A stretch of 64,000 nucleotides of DNA from Colimorpha sp045576855 (GCA_045576855.1 JAZNHG010000052.1:1-64000), one strand, 5' to 3'. Positions 7,196 to 17,636 are shown, counted from the stretch's first letter. Program-made: numbers and translations. Notes: generated from the letters alone by a model not told the origin.

Positions 7196-8015
7196 TCGCA
7201 GTGCGTTGGTTCTGACGGTATTCGGTCGGGGTGAAGCCGGTCTCGCTGTGGAAGAAACGGGAGAAATAGTTGGAATCGGCCATGCCCACCGCCAGGGCCA
7301 CCTCGGAGACCGTCTTGTCGCTGTAGACGAGCAGCGCCTTGGCCTGGAGCAGGGCGCGGAGGTTGATCCACTGGAGCACCGTGCGTCCGCTAAGCCGGCG
7401 CACAATGTTCATCATGCGCGAAGTGGAGATATTCAGCCGCTCGGCGTAGAAGTCGACCCGACGCTCGGTCAGCGCATGGTCGGCCACAAGCTCGATGAAA
7501 CGGTTGAAGATACGGTGTTCGCGGGAGGAATATTCGGCGACGTCAACCACCTGTCCGTCGGTGAAGAGGTCGGCCAGCATGGCCTGGTGCAGCGGCACCA
7601 GCACCGCCGCCGAACTGTCGCCCAGCTGGCCGAGGAGGGTGAAGTAGGTGCGCAGCCGCTGGCAGAGGGCGGGGCTGGGCGAGAACAGGCGATGGTGGGG
7701 GTGCGACATGCCGAGCGGCTTGGCCTGCAGGCTGCAGCTGTAGAGCTCCAGGTCGGGACTCTCGTTCTGCACGACGAATATGCTGCCCTGAGCGGTGTAA
7801 AGCGCCTGGCCCGCGCTGAGCTCAGCAGGATGCAGATTGACGCTCACCGTCATGCTGCCCGCCACAATATAGGAGAGGCGGTCTGCGGTGGGCAGGAAAG
7901 GTTTTTCGAGGGGCAGGTGCAACGCCGAGGGGTCACTGTTGTGGTAGTGCACCAGGGGCAGCTCGGCCAGCACATCCCATGTGGGCTGGGTCAGGAGAGA
8001 TTCGCTGAGATTCAT
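7176..8015 (-). CDS. AraC-family transcriptional regulator
   Basis: A 279-residue protein with an N-terminal cupin-like sensing half (about residues 20-110) and a C-terminal AraC DNA-binding domain (about residues 170-270). The latter has two helix-turn-helix units: the first around DFYAERLNISTSRMMNIVRR and the second around VSEVALAVGMADSNYFSRFF, followed by the signature GFTPTEYR. It is divergent from the cluster that starts at 8311 and is the natural candidate to regulate it or itself. The last residues (SGETRV) and the stop are encoded by CTCTCCG-type repeat words. The start codon directly abuts a GTTCAGT repeat. Confidence 0.9.
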   Translation of the reverse strand: MNLSESLLTQPTWDVLAELPLVHYHNSDPSALHLPLEKPFLPTADRLSYIVAGSMTVSVNLHPAELSAGQALYTAQGSIFVVQNESPDLELYSCSLQAKPLGMSHPHHRLFSPSPALCQRLRTYFTLLGQLGDSSAAVLVPLHQAMLADLFTDGQVVDVAEYSSREHRIFNRFIELVADHALTERRVDFYAERLNISTSRMMNIVRRLSGRTVLQWINLRALLQAKALLVYSDKTVSEVALAVGMADSNYFSRFFHSETGFTPTEYRQNQRTASGETRV

Positions 8016-8138
8016 ATTCAGTGTTCAGTGTTTAGTGGTCAGTGTTCAGTGAGCAGTGGTCAGTGTGTAGTGGTTAGTGGTTAGTATCCATGTGCGGCAG
8101 CCTGTTCTCCGCTCTCCGTTCTCCACCCTCCACTCCTT
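8016..8138. repeat. Heptamer arrays upstream of the AraC-type gene
   Basis: GTTCAGT-type words (with variants GTTTAGT, GGTCAGT, GAGCAGT) run from 8016 to about 8090, directly after the start codon of the regulator. CTCTCCG/GTTCTCC-type words follow at about 8103-8138. Confidence 0.75.
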
Positions 8139-8208
8139 CACTCTATTTCGCCGGCAAAAGTACATATTTTTCCGCAATAGTAGAATTGTGCTATAAAAAA
8201 ATAATATC

Positions 8209-8228
8209 CTGCTAACACCAACTAGCAG
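8209..8228. promoter_or_regulatory. Inverted repeat, possible operator between divergent genes
   Basis: CTGCTA (8209-8214) is repeated inverted as TAGCAG (8223-8228) with 8 bases between. It covers the place where the -33 element of the plus-strand promoter at 8237-8244 should be, in the AT-rich gap between the AraC-type gene and the 8311 cluster. This is inferred from position and symmetry only. Confidence 0.35.
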
Positions 8229-8236
8229 AAATACAG

Positions 8237-8244
8237 TATTTTTG
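8237..8244 (+). promoter_or_regulatory. Putative -7 element for the 8311 cluster
   Basis: TATTTTTG matches TAnnTTTG about 65 bases upstream of the ATG at 8311. I see no clear TTTG at -33, so this promoter may need an activator, consistent with the nearby inverted repeat and the divergent regulator. Confidence 0.45.
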
Positions 8245-8310
8245 CCGCTGATAAACAAATAGTGCAAGCAGCACAAAACATTGGAAAACAATAAAAAATT
8301 CGTCAAATTA

Positions 8311-8715
8311 ATGAATAAAAAAGTCATTTTTCTGCTAGCCCTGGTCATGCTCGGCACGGCTGTGCAGGCCCAAAGCGCCAAGCGCGAACGGAAGAAAAAC
8401 CTGGTGGTCAAGGAATGGAACACCAAGGCGGGCTCGACGACGCCCTATCTGGACAACATGGTGACCTACGACGAGTTGGGCCGCAAAATCGAGGAGATAG
8501 AGTATGCCTCCTACGGGCAGAAGCACCGCGTCACCTACGAGTACGAAGGCACCTCGACCCAATGCTCGCGCCAGGTGGAGTATGACGACAAGAACCGCGC
8601 CACGCGGGTCAAGAAGTTTGAGTACAACGAGGACGGCACGCGCAAGGCGCAGTACAACTACAAGCCCAACGGCAAGCTGGAGAGCACCAAGACGTTCGAG
8701 TATTCGTACAAGTAG
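8311..8715 (+). CDS. Small exported protein with YD-like strand repeats, unknown function
   Basis: A 134-residue protein with a signal peptide (about residues 1-21, ending AVQAQ) and a repetitive strand pattern: MVTYDELGRKIEEIEY, RQVEYDDKNRATRVKKFEY, KAQYNYKPNGKLESTKTFEY. This resembles the tyrosine-rich YD or wing-type repeats of secreted proteins, but it is too short for an RHS protein. I chose the ATG at 8311; a TTG at 8281 in the same frame would only add residues in front of the signal peptide. It is the first gene of a cluster with VTC and DUF4956 genes. I cannot assign a function. Confidence 0.7.
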   Translation: MNKKVIFLLALVMLGTAVQAQSAKRERKKNLVVKEWNTKAGSTTPYLDNMVTYDELGRKIEEIEYASYGQKHRVTYEYEGTSTQCSRQVEYDDKNRATRVKKFEYNEDGTRKAQYNYKPNGKLESTKTFEYSYK

Positions 8716-8768
8716 TTGGCAGTTGACAGTCATGGATTCAACATTCAACATTCAACATTCAACATTAG
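8714..8768. repeat. Short heptamer arrays TTGGCAG and AACATTC
   Basis: TTGGCAG/TTGACAG (8714-8730) and four AACATTC/AACATTA words (about 8738-8768) fill the gap between the first two genes of this cluster. They contain the upstream start-codon candidate (8732) of the VTC-domain gene. Confidence 0.75.
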
Positions 8769-9511
8769 ACCGGATGGCACCCATCGGGCTGGACGACATG
8801 AAGGCCGTGCGGCTGATGAACCGCGTGGACCAGAAGTATATGGCCAGCGCCGACCAGCTGGAGGAGTTGCTGGCGCGCATTGCCGAGGGCTACTACGTAC
8901 AGCACATCGAGGGCAATCCGCTGGCGCCGTACCGGACGCTCTATTTCGACACCGAGGAGCTGGCCATGTACACCATGCACCACAACAAGAAGCTCAACCG
9001 GCAGAAGCTGCGCGTGCGCACCTACCGCTCGACGGACACCACATTCTTCGAAATCAAGAACAAGGACAACAAGAAAAAGACCCGCAAGGTGCGGATACCG
9101 GTGGACGTGGCAATGTTCGACCGCGTGCTGGAGGTGCCCGAGGTGGTACGGTTTGTGGGCGAGAGCACCCCCTACCCCATCGCGTCGCTGCACCCCTGCC
9201 TGGAGAACCGTTTCGAGCGCATCACACTGGTGAACCGCGGCATGAGCGAGCGCGTCACCATCGACCGCGGCATCACCTTCCACAACCGCGCCACTGGACT
9301 GGACGCCGACATCTCGCGCCTGCTGGTCATCGAGGTGAAGCACGAGGTGGGCGCCCCGACGAGCGACATAGAGCGGGCGCTACACGAGATGCACGTCCTG
9401 CCCCGCCGCATGAGCAAGTACTGCATCGGCACAGCCCTGACCGACCCGTCGGCCAAATACAACCGTTTTAAACCCAAATTGTTATACATAGACAAAATAC
9501 ATCGGATATGA
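8732..9511 (+). CDS. VTC-domain (polyphosphate polymerase-type) protein
   Basis: A protein of up to 259 residues with the VTC fold: an N-terminal RVDQKYM, then PYRTLYFDTEEL, a basic KLRVRTY and FFEIKNKDNKKKTRKVRI, and a late VIEVKHE with a metal-type Glu. In yeast Vtc4 this domain polymerises ATP to polyphosphate; many bacterial members are annotated only as VTC-domain proteins. The ATG at 8732 lies in a heptamer repeat and would add 14 repeat-encoded residues; the ATG at 8774 gives a protein of 245 residues and is equally possible. It overlaps the DUF4956 gene by 4 bases, a common pairing. Confidence 0.85.
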   Translation: MDSTFNIQHSTLDRMAPIGLDDMKAVRLMNRVDQKYMASADQLEELLARIAEGYYVQHIEGNPLAPYRTLYFDTEELAMYTMHHNKKLNRQKLRVRTYRSTDTTFFEIKNKDNKKKTRKVRIPVDVAMFDRVLEVPEVVRFVGESTPYPIASLHPCLENRFERITLVNRGMSERVTIDRGITFHNRATGLDADISRLLVIEVKHEVGAPTSDIERALHEMHVLPRRMSKYCIGTALTDPSAKYNRFKPKLLYIDKIHRI

Positions 9512-10227
9512 AACTGCTTCAAATGGACTTTGACCCCGAGATAGCCAATCTGCATCTCGGCAGCGCCGACGACCAGGCCGTCGACTTCCTCGGCCTGCCC
9601 CTCTACGACGGCCCCAGCCTGGGCAAGATGCTGATCCTCTTCGGCATCAACCTGTTGGTGTGCTGGATTATCACCCACTTCTTCTACTACCGCAAGAGCC
9701 GCCGACGCGACTACTACTTCACCTACATCCTCTTCTCGACGGCCATATTCTTCATCCTCAACCAGCTGCAGAATATGAAGATTGAGGTGGGCATTGCTCT
9801 GGGCCTGTTCGGTATTTTCAGCATGATCCGCTACCGCACGGAGCAGCTGCCCATCCGCGAGATGACCTACCTGTTCGTGCTCATAGCCATCAGCATCATC
9901 AACGGTGCCGGCATGGCCACGAGCTATGCTTCGTTCATCGCCGTCAATGTGCTCTTCATCGTCATCATCGCGGTGCTCGAGGCGGTGGGCATGTTCAACC
10001 ACAAGGCCCAGAAGATTATCACCTACGAGAAGATAGCCCTCGTCAAGCCCGAACGGCGCGAGGAGCTGCTGGCCGACCTGTGCGAGCGCACCGGCCTGGA
10101 CATCACCAAGGTGCAGGTGGGCAGCATCGACTTCCTGAAGGACACCGCTTTCCTGAAGGTCACCTACGTTACGGACGATCCGGAGCCGAACGATATCGAC
10201 ATGGTCACTAAGTTCAAGAAGAAATAA
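9508..10227 (+). CDS. DUF4956 membrane protein
   Basis: A 239-residue protein with about four transmembrane helices (roughly residues 40-60, 70-87, 95-105 and 120-155) and a soluble C-terminal domain. The conserved centre GIALGLFGIFSMIRYRTEQLPIREMTYLF identifies DUF4956. It starts inside the end of the VTC gene (ATGA, 9508-9511), so the two are translationally coupled. VTC and DUF4956 genes are neighbours in many bacteria, often near surface-protein genes, which suggests a membrane partner of the VTC enzyme. The exact function is unknown. Confidence 0.88.
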   Translation: MKLLQMDFDPEIANLHLGSADDQAVDFLGLPLYDGPSLGKMLILFGINLLVCWIITHFFYYRKSRRRDYYFTYILFSTAIFFILNQLQNMKIEVGIALGLFGIFSMIRYRTEQLPIREMTYLFVLIAISIINGAGMATSYASFIAVNVLFIVIIAVLEAVGMFNHKAQKIITYEKIALVKPERREELLADLCERTGLDITKVQVGSIDFLKDTAFLKVTYVTDDPEPNDIDMVTKFKKK

Positions 10228-10245
10228 AATATACGCTACACATCT

Positions 10246-11931
10246 ATGAAACGTACAACACTTTTGTTTGCAACCCTCCTGATGCTTGCCCTGGCGGCAT
10301 CGTGCGACAAAGACACTATCATCGAGACCGATGCTGTGGCCACCGACAGCGATACCGAAAGTGGCGACGACAATCTGGACTCGGTCACGGTGGATCATAC
10401 CGTCACCGTCACCTTTGGCAGCAGCGGCGCCACCGTCAGCGGCACCACCGACTCGGTGACCGCCAGCGTCAGCGGCAACCAGGTCACCATCACCAACACC
10501 AGCAGCCAGGTGATATGCTACACCCTCACTGGCTCATCGTCGAACGGCTACTTCAAGCTCTACAGCGGCAAGAAGCAGGTCGTCACCCTCAACGGCCTCA
10601 GCCTGACCAACCCCAACGGCGCTGCCATCAACATCCAGGGACTTCCCTCATCGCCCAGCAGCGGCAAGCGCGCCTTCGTCGTCGTGCAGGGCACGAACAC
10701 CCTGGCCGACGGCAGCAGCTACAGCGCCACCCCCTCGACCGAGGACGAAAAGGCAGCCCTCTTCAGCGAGGGCAAGCTGGTCTTCAGCGGCAGCGGAACT
10801 CTGACCGTCACGGCCAGCGGCAAAGCCGGCATCACCAGCGACGACTACGTCCACTTCCAGTCGGGCACATACAAGGTCACCTCCACCGCCGGACACGGCG
10901 TGCGCGGCAAGGACTATATCCTCGTCAGCGGCGGCACAATCAGCGTCGAGACCACGGCCAGCATGAAGAAGGGCTTCAGCAGCGACTCGCTGGTGTTCTT
11001 CAACGGCGGCGAGACCACCATCCGGGTGACCGGCGGCGCCGCCTACGACAGCGAGGACGGCGAGTACACCGGCACCGCGGGCGTCAAGGCCGACGTGGCC
11101 TTCGTCATGAACGCCGGCACACTGACCATCACCAACAGCGGCACCGGCGGCAAGGGCATCAGCTGCGACGGCACGGCCCAGTTCAGCGGTGGCACGGTCG
11201 ACATCACCGTCACCGGCTCGAACTACACCAGCGGCGACATCAGCGCCAAGGGCATCAAATGCGACGGCAACATCACGTTCGACGGCAGCACTGTCAACGT
11301 CAAGTGTTCCAAGCACGAGGGCATTGAGTCGAAGGGTACCATCACGATGAACGGCGGCGAGGTCTACAGCTATTCGCAGGGCGACGACGCAATCAACGCA
11401 GCCTCCACCTTCACCGTCAACGGCGGTTACCTCTGCGCCCACTCCACGGCCAACGACGGGATGGATGCCAACGGCAACTGCTACATCAAGGGCGGCGTGG
11501 TCTACGCCATCGGCAAGAACCAGCCCGAGGTGGCCATCGACGCCAACACCGAAGGGGGCTACAAGCTCTACGTGCAGGGCGGCACCTTGATTGCTATCGG
11601 CGGACTGGAGAACAATTCGTCGCTCACGCAGAGTTGCTACCAAGCCAGCAGCTGGTCGCAGAACACATGGTACGCCCTTACCGTGGGCAGCAACACCTAC
11701 GCCTTCAAGACCCCCTCCTCGGGCGGCACACCACTGGTGGTTTCGGGCGCTTCGACACCCACCCTCAAGTCCGGCGTCACTGCCACAGGCGGCACGTCCT
11801 ACTTCGGCGGCACGCTCACCACAGGCGGCACCGTCAGCGGAGGCACGTCGGTCACCCTCTCGTCCTACACCGGCGGCAACGGCGGCGGCCCGGGGGGCGG
11901 CGGCGGTCACGGCCCCGGAGGATGGAAATAG
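10246..11931 (+). CDS. Carbohydrate-binding beta-helix lipoprotein (DUF4353-like)
   Basis: A 561-residue lipoprotein (lipobox LAASC, Cys20). The body is a right-handed beta-helix with recurring turns such as GITSDDYVHFQSGTYKVTS, GVRGKDYILVSGGTIS, GIKCDGNITFDGSTVNV and AINAASTFTVNGGYL, as in the family of Clostridium thermocellum Cthe_2159, which binds acidic polysaccharide. The C-terminus is extremely Gly-rich. It follows VTC and DUF4956, a combination seen in other bacteria, and precedes a DUF2490 barrel protein. A surface polysaccharide-binding role is inferred. Confidence 0.8.
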   Translation: MKRTTLLFATLLMLALAASCDKDTIIETDAVATDSDTESGDDNLDSVTVDHTVTVTFGSSGATVSGTTDSVTASVSGNQVTITNTSSQVICYTLTGSSSNGYFKLYSGKKQVVTLNGLSLTNPNGAAINIQGLPSSPSSGKRAFVVVQGTNTLADGSSYSATPSTEDEKAALFSEGKLVFSGSGTLTVTASGKAGITSDDYVHFQSGTYKVTSTAGHGVRGKDYILVSGGTISVETTASMKKGFSSDSLVFFNGGETTIRVTGGAAYDSEDGEYTGTAGVKADVAFVMNAGTLTITNSGTGGKGISCDGTAQFSGGTVDITVTGSNYTSGDISAKGIKCDGNITFDGSTVNVKCSKHEGIESKGTITMNGGEVYSYSQGDDAINAASTFTVNGGYLCAHSTANDGMDANGNCYIKGGVVYAIGKNQPEVAIDANTEGGYKLYVQGGTLIAIGGLENNSSLTQSCYQASSWSQNTWYALTVGSNTYAFKTPSSGGTPLVVSGASTPTLKSGVTATGGTSYFGGTLTTGGTVSGGTSVTLSSYTGGNGGGPGGGGGHGPGGWK

Positions 11932-11964
11932 GATTGGGTTTAAGGTTTAAAGTTTTAATAGAAT

Positions 11965-12822
11965 ATGAATATATTAGGGTTTTTGAAGACTTTCGTTGCC
12001 GTTGGTGTCGTTTGCGCCTGTATCTTTTCCACCGGTCATTCCGTGCAGGCCCAGACCGATGTGGACCTCGACCCCGACTGGGGCGGACGCATCAGCGCCA
12101 CGGTCGACAAGAAGCTCAGCCGCGGGCTGCACCTCTACCTCGAAGAGGAGGCCCGCGTGGACGGCAATTTCGGCTCGTTCAACCGCTTGCAGACCACTTT
12201 CGGCGCCACCTACAAGCTGCCTGCCGGCTTCAAACTGGGTCTCGGCTACGCCCTTATCGCCCCCTACAGCAGCTCGAACAGTGCCTTCAAGAGTGTGCGC
12301 CACCGCCTGATGCTCGACGCCAGCTACAGCTACCGCTTCGGCGACTGGCAGTTCTCGCTCAAGGAACGCCTGCAGGCCACCTACCGCACGGGCGACATGA
12401 ACGAGTACCAGAATCCGCGCACCGCCCTCACCCTCAAAAGCCGTCTGAAGGTGCAGTACAAGGGGCTGCGCCGTTTGACGCCCTACGCCTACATCGAACT
12501 CCGCAACACCCTCAATGCGCCGGTTATCAACGCACTGTACAATGCGACCACCAACGAATACATGACCGAATCGGGCTCCATCAGCGGCGATGCCGGATGG
12601 TTTCTCGATGGCTTCAGCGGCGTGTATATCAACCGTGTACGTGGCTGTCTGGGCGCCGAATACAGACTCGACCGCTGTAGCCGCCTCGAGGCATACCTGT
12701 TGCTCGACCGCGTCAGCGACAAGCAGGTCGACGCCAATGCCGAAGGCACGAAGCTGAAGAGCTACACCCGCGAGCAGGGCTTCATCGGCCAGCTCTGCCT
12801 CGGCTACAGCTATTCCTTCTGA
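11965..12822 (+). CDS. DUF2490 outer-membrane protein
   Basis: A 285-residue protein with a signal peptide (about residues 1-30, ending VQAQ) and a barrel of amphipathic strands, as in DUF2490: WGGRISATVDKKLSRGLHLYLEEEAR, LGLGYALI, HRLMLDASYSYRFGDWQFSL, and a C-terminal FIGQLCLGYSYSF ending in Phe. That ending is the usual signal for barrel assembly in the outer membrane. It is the last gene of the VTC cluster and is followed by a strong terminator. The substrate or role is unknown. Confidence 0.85.
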   Translation: MNILGFLKTFVAVGVVCACIFSTGHSVQAQTDVDLDPDWGGRISATVDKKLSRGLHLYLEEEARVDGNFGSFNRLQTTFGATYKLPAGFKLGLGYALIAPYSSSNSAFKSVRHRLMLDASYSYRFGDWQFSLKERLQATYRTGDMNEYQNPRTALTLKSRLKVQYKGLRRLTPYAYIELRNTLNAPVINALYNATTNEYMTESGSISGDAGWFLDGFSGVYINRVRGCLGAEYRLDRCSRLEAYLLLDRVSDKQVDANAEGTKLKSYTREQGFIGQLCLGYSYSF

Positions 12823-12846
12823 CCCCTCCCCCGACGGACCCCTCTC

Positions 12847-12887
12847 CGGCGGCGGGCAAAAGTTCCTTTTGCCCGCCGCCGTTTTTT
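12847..12887 (+). terminator. Rho-independent terminator of the VTC cluster
   Basis: A perfect 15-bp stem (12847-12861 with 12867-12881) with a 5-base loop, followed by six T. It lies 25 bases after the DUF2490 stop codon. Confidence 0.95.
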
Positions 12888-13025
12888 GCCACCCGTCAGC
12901 CGTAAATGCATCCCCGGACAAGCGTGCGCCAAAACACACCTTCGAACACCCCATATTGCTGAAAATCAGAAGAATATACACAAATACACGCAACAGGCTA
13001 TAAATCAGCACCGTGGAGGCATCAT

Positions 13026-13076
13026 GTCCGACTCCCCTCCGTGTCTTGTCCGTGTCTTGTCCGAGTCCTCTCCGAC
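13026..13076. repeat. 11-bp-period array (CGTGTCTTGTC)
   Basis: CGACTCCCCTC, CGTGTCTTGTC, CGTGTCTTGTC and CGAGTCCTCTC stand in register at 11 bp. The word differs from the TTGGTAAGTCG elements, but the period is the same. The surrounding 12890-13235 holds no gene that I can support. Confidence 0.65.
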
Positions 13077-13234
13077 CACCGCCGGAGGACCCGCGGCGAA
13101 GGGTCGCCGAATGGGCACCGCAGACAGGAGGCCCCCCCTCCGCCACCCTCTTCTGCCGATTCCTCGTACTTTTGCAATCGGATTTTTAGGAGTATCATAT
13201 GCAATAAAAGAGAGAAACAAGAACAAAGAATCCC

Positions 13235-13361
13235 TTAGAGAAAGTCCATATAGTTGTCGCGTGTGATTGTCCTCACCTCGACATCAGGATATGCACCAGT
13301 GAATGTTTTTACTAACCTTGGCTTTCTTCGACGGATTCCATTTGAATTCGTATGCCGTCAT
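13235..13361 (-). pseudogene. Possible frameshifted remnant of a small gene
   Basis: From the ATG at 13361 the minus strand reads MTAYEFKWNPSKKAKV, then meets a stop a few codons later. The neighbouring frame continues as LVKTFTGAYPDVEVRTIT and ends in DNYMDFL and a TAA at 13235-13237. Together they look like one short protein broken by a one-base shift. A good promoter lies just upstream (13404-13438). I recognise no family, and the whole could be chance. Confidence 0.3.
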
Positions 13362-13403
13362 CCTGCCGTCGCATTCCTCAATGTATCAATCATTTTTATG
13401 TTG

Positions 13404-13438
13404 CAAATATACCAAATTCTGCGGATACAATCTGCAAA
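13404..13438 (-). promoter_or_regulatory. Bacteroidota-type promoter facing the remnant gene
   Basis: TTTG (13438-13435) and TATATTTG (13411-13404) on the minus strand are 23 bases apart. The only thing downstream is the broken small frame at 13361-13235. Confidence 0.5.
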
Positions 13439-13506
13439 ATATTATATTTTTTTGCCGATTATTATCACAAGAAAATTGTAAAACAAACAAGGAAAGATTG
13501 AAAAAC

Positions 13507-13543
13507 ACAAGACACGGTCGGGCGGATAGTCCAGCCGTGTCTT
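13507..13543 (-). terminator. Candidate terminator of hutU
   Basis: CAAGACACGG (13507-13516) pairs with CCGTGTCTTG (13534-13543). On the minus strand the stem is followed by TGTTTTT. It lies about 110 bases downstream of the hutU stop, beyond the duplicated gene ends. Confidence 0.5.
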
Positions 13544-13561
13544 GTTTGATTGTCGTCTTTT

Positions 13562-13651
13562 TTAGAACAGCCCTTCGAGAACCTTATTTTATAGGTTCTG
13601 TCGGCCTTAGAACAGACCCTCCAGCACCTTATTTTATAGGTTCTGTCGGCC
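13562..13651 (-). repeat. Two tandem 45-bp copies of the hutU 3' end
   Basis: The stop and last codons of hutU (reading VLEGLF, stop at 13652-13654) recur at 13607-13609 and 13562-13564 with the same reading VLEGLF-stop. They are separated by a shared linker that includes CCTTATTTTATAGGTTCTG on the plus strand. The period is exactly 45 bp. Confidence 0.9.
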
Positions 13652-15661
<2,010 letters not shown>

Positions 15662-15682
15662 GATATGTTGTTGTTTTTGTTT

Positions 15683-17386
15683 CTATCTTACAATCACCCG
15701 CTCGGTCTTGACGCCGAGGTTGGTGGTGATGCGGACGGTGTACATGCCGGCGGGGAGGGGGCTGATGTTGATGGTGCGGCAGTCGTCGTTGCAGCGGCGC
15801 GAGAAGACGCACACGCCGGCGGCGTTGTAGGCTTCCACCAGGGTGATGCCGTCGGCCTCGATGTGCAACTCGTCGTCCGCGGGGTTGGGATACACGGCCA
15901 CCTCTGCCGCCGTCTCGTCGCTTTCCTCGATGCCGTTGGTGCGGGGACGCACTTCGACCAGTATGTCGACCGTGTCGGTATGGCCACGGCTGTCGGCCAC
16001 CGACACCTGGTAGGTGGTGGTCTCGGTGATGGTGGCGGTGCTATACTGCTGGTAGGGGAAGTCGATACCGGTCTCGGGCTCCCAGTGGAAGGTGAAGGGC
16101 GGATGCTGGCCGATGGCCAGTTCGACGCCCACCTGCTTGCAGGTGTCGTAGGCCACTATGGTGTCGGTGCGCAGCTTGACGATGTCGTCCTCGACCATGA
16201 TGAAGCGAATGGTGTCGTAGGTGCGCAACGCCGGATAGCCGGCGCAGAGCGAGGTGGCCAGATAGAGCTCGATGAGCTTGGGCTCGGTGAGGTCGGCCTG
16301 GGGGGTGCCGCGGAAGGTGAGCGAGTGGTTGCCCGTGCCGATGCGGAAGGTGGCATGCTGCTGGTCGAGGGTGACGTTGCTGTCGGTGACCACGGTATAG
16401 TCCTGCCCCACCACAGCGTCGCCGCCGAAGCCCACGGTGATGTTGCCCTGCTCGTAGCTGCTGCCGGCCAGGGTGAGCGGATGCACGCGCGGCACGCTGC
16501 GCTCGATGGTGTCGGCATAGCGGTGCGAGAGGCTGACGTCGGCCGACGGGCTGTTGAAGCTCTTTTTCTCCAGGAACACGCCGCTGTCAAACGCACCATC
16601 AGACACATCGCAGAGGGATATGTGCATGTGGTACTGCGCGCAGGGAACGAGCGTGGCGTTGGCCGACAGCTTCTGCGTGAAGCCGTCGTAGCTGATGCCC
16701 GACGACGAAGGGTTGGAGACGAAGAAGTCGGAATAGATGAGGTAGGTGCCGGTACCGGCCGTATAGCCGCTGCTGCAGGTGCCCGAATTCACCGTGTTGA
16801 TAGCCACCTCGATGCCGTAGGGGTGGGCGGTCGACACGGTGTGGGGGATGATGGCTGCATTGATTTTGTTGGTCGAAGGATAGGGACCCTCGATGATGAA
16901 GCCGAAGATATCGTTGAACGTCGAGCAGGTGTAGCTGGGATACTCTTCCGACCCGAAGCAGTAGTTGACCGTCACAAAGGGCGAGATGCTGACAAAGTCG
17001 AAGTCGATGGTGGAGCAGTCGTGCACCACACGCGACATTCCGCCCCACGACTGCAAGACGGCATCCTGATACTCGCCCGTCACGGAGCCCGAGCCACCAC
17101 CAGGCGCGGCATACGACACATGACTGGTGGTCATCACCACGCCGCTGTCCATCTGCATCAGCTGGTAGCCATTGCTGCGAAAGGTGCCTATCTGTGGCCT
17201 GGTGATATTGCCCGAAGCCCCCTGGAACTTCACATTCCAGACGTAGACCCCCTGCCCGACGAGGTTGTCGTTGATAAAGTTGGCTATATTCTGCCCCTGG
17301 GCCGAGGTGACTGAGATGCTCTGCGCACGTACCACGAACGGACAAAACAGCAGCCCCGTCAGCAAAACGAACTTCAATATTTTCAT
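15683..17386 (-). CDS. Type IX secreted protein with choice-of-anchor L domain
   Basis: A 567-residue protein: a signal peptide (residues 1-21), then a choice-of-anchor L domain over about residues 25-270 (with VNYCFGSEEYPSYTCSTFN and IFGFIIEGP), a Calx-beta-like segment with GGDAVVGQDYTVV (about 315-340), a PKD/Ig-like part, and a C-terminal type A sorting domain starting at VAVYPNPADDELHIEADG. The last domain is the signal for the type IX secretion system, so the protein is probably exported to the surface. It lies 21 bases upstream of hutU; no functional link is apparent. Confidence 0.86.
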   Translation of the reverse strand: MKILKFVLLTGLLFCPFVVRAQSISVTSAQGQNIANFINDNLVGQGVYVWNVKFQGASGNITRPQIGTFRSNGYQLMQMDSGVVMTTSHVSYAAPGGGSGSVTGEYQDAVLQSWGGMSRVVHDCSTIDFDFVSISPFVTVNYCFGSEEYPSYTCSTFNDIFGFIIEGPYPSTNKINAAIIPHTVSTAHPYGIEVAINTVNSGTCSSGYTAGTGTYLIYSDFFVSNPSSSGISYDGFTQKLSANATLVPCAQYHMHISLCDVSDGAFDSGVFLEKKSFNSPSADVSLSHRYADTIERSVPRVHPLTLAGSSYEQGNITVGFGGDAVVGQDYTVVTDSNVTLDQQHATFRIGTGNHSLTFRGTPQADLTEPKLIELYLATSLCAGYPALRTYDTIRFIMVEDDIVKLRTDTIVAYDTCKQVGVELAIGQHPPFTFHWEPETGIDFPYQQYSTATITETTTYQVSVADSRGHTDTVDILVEVRPRTNGIEESDETAAEVAVYPNPADDELHIEADGITLVEAYNAAGVCVFSRRCNDDCRTINISPLPAGMYTVRITTNLGVKTERVIVR

Positions 17387-17450
17387 CTTACATCCATTTA
17401 TTCATTTAATACTCAACACACTGCACAAAAACAGCACACTTTTACGAGTG

Positions 17451-17458
17451 CAAATATA
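17451..17458 (-). promoter_or_regulatory. Putative -7 element of the anchor L gene
   Basis: TATATTTG on the minus strand, about 65 bases upstream of the start codon at 17386. No well-spaced TTTG is visible at -33. Confidence 0.45.
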
Positions 17459-17500
17459 CATAAAAAAAACGAATGCGGCAGCACCGGACAAAAAATTTAT

Positions 17501-17636
17501 CCACCCCACACCCCTGCGGGGAGCCCCCCCTGTCCCAGGGGAGAATCAGGGTATGTAGCGTGTGTTTCCGCGTCGGTGCGCTGTCCGGAATGCTCCCCTG
17601 AGACAGGGGAGCCGGCGCAAAGCGACTGAGGGGTGG
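17501..17636. repeat. 135-bp palindromic element, copy 1
   Basis: It begins CCACCCC and ends GGGGTGG. Inside, CCCTGTCCCAGGGGAG is answered by CTCCCCTGAGACAGGGGAG. The outer arms can pair over most of the element. The middle holds GTGTTTCCGCGTCGGTGCG. A second copy follows at 17678. Confidence 0.85.
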
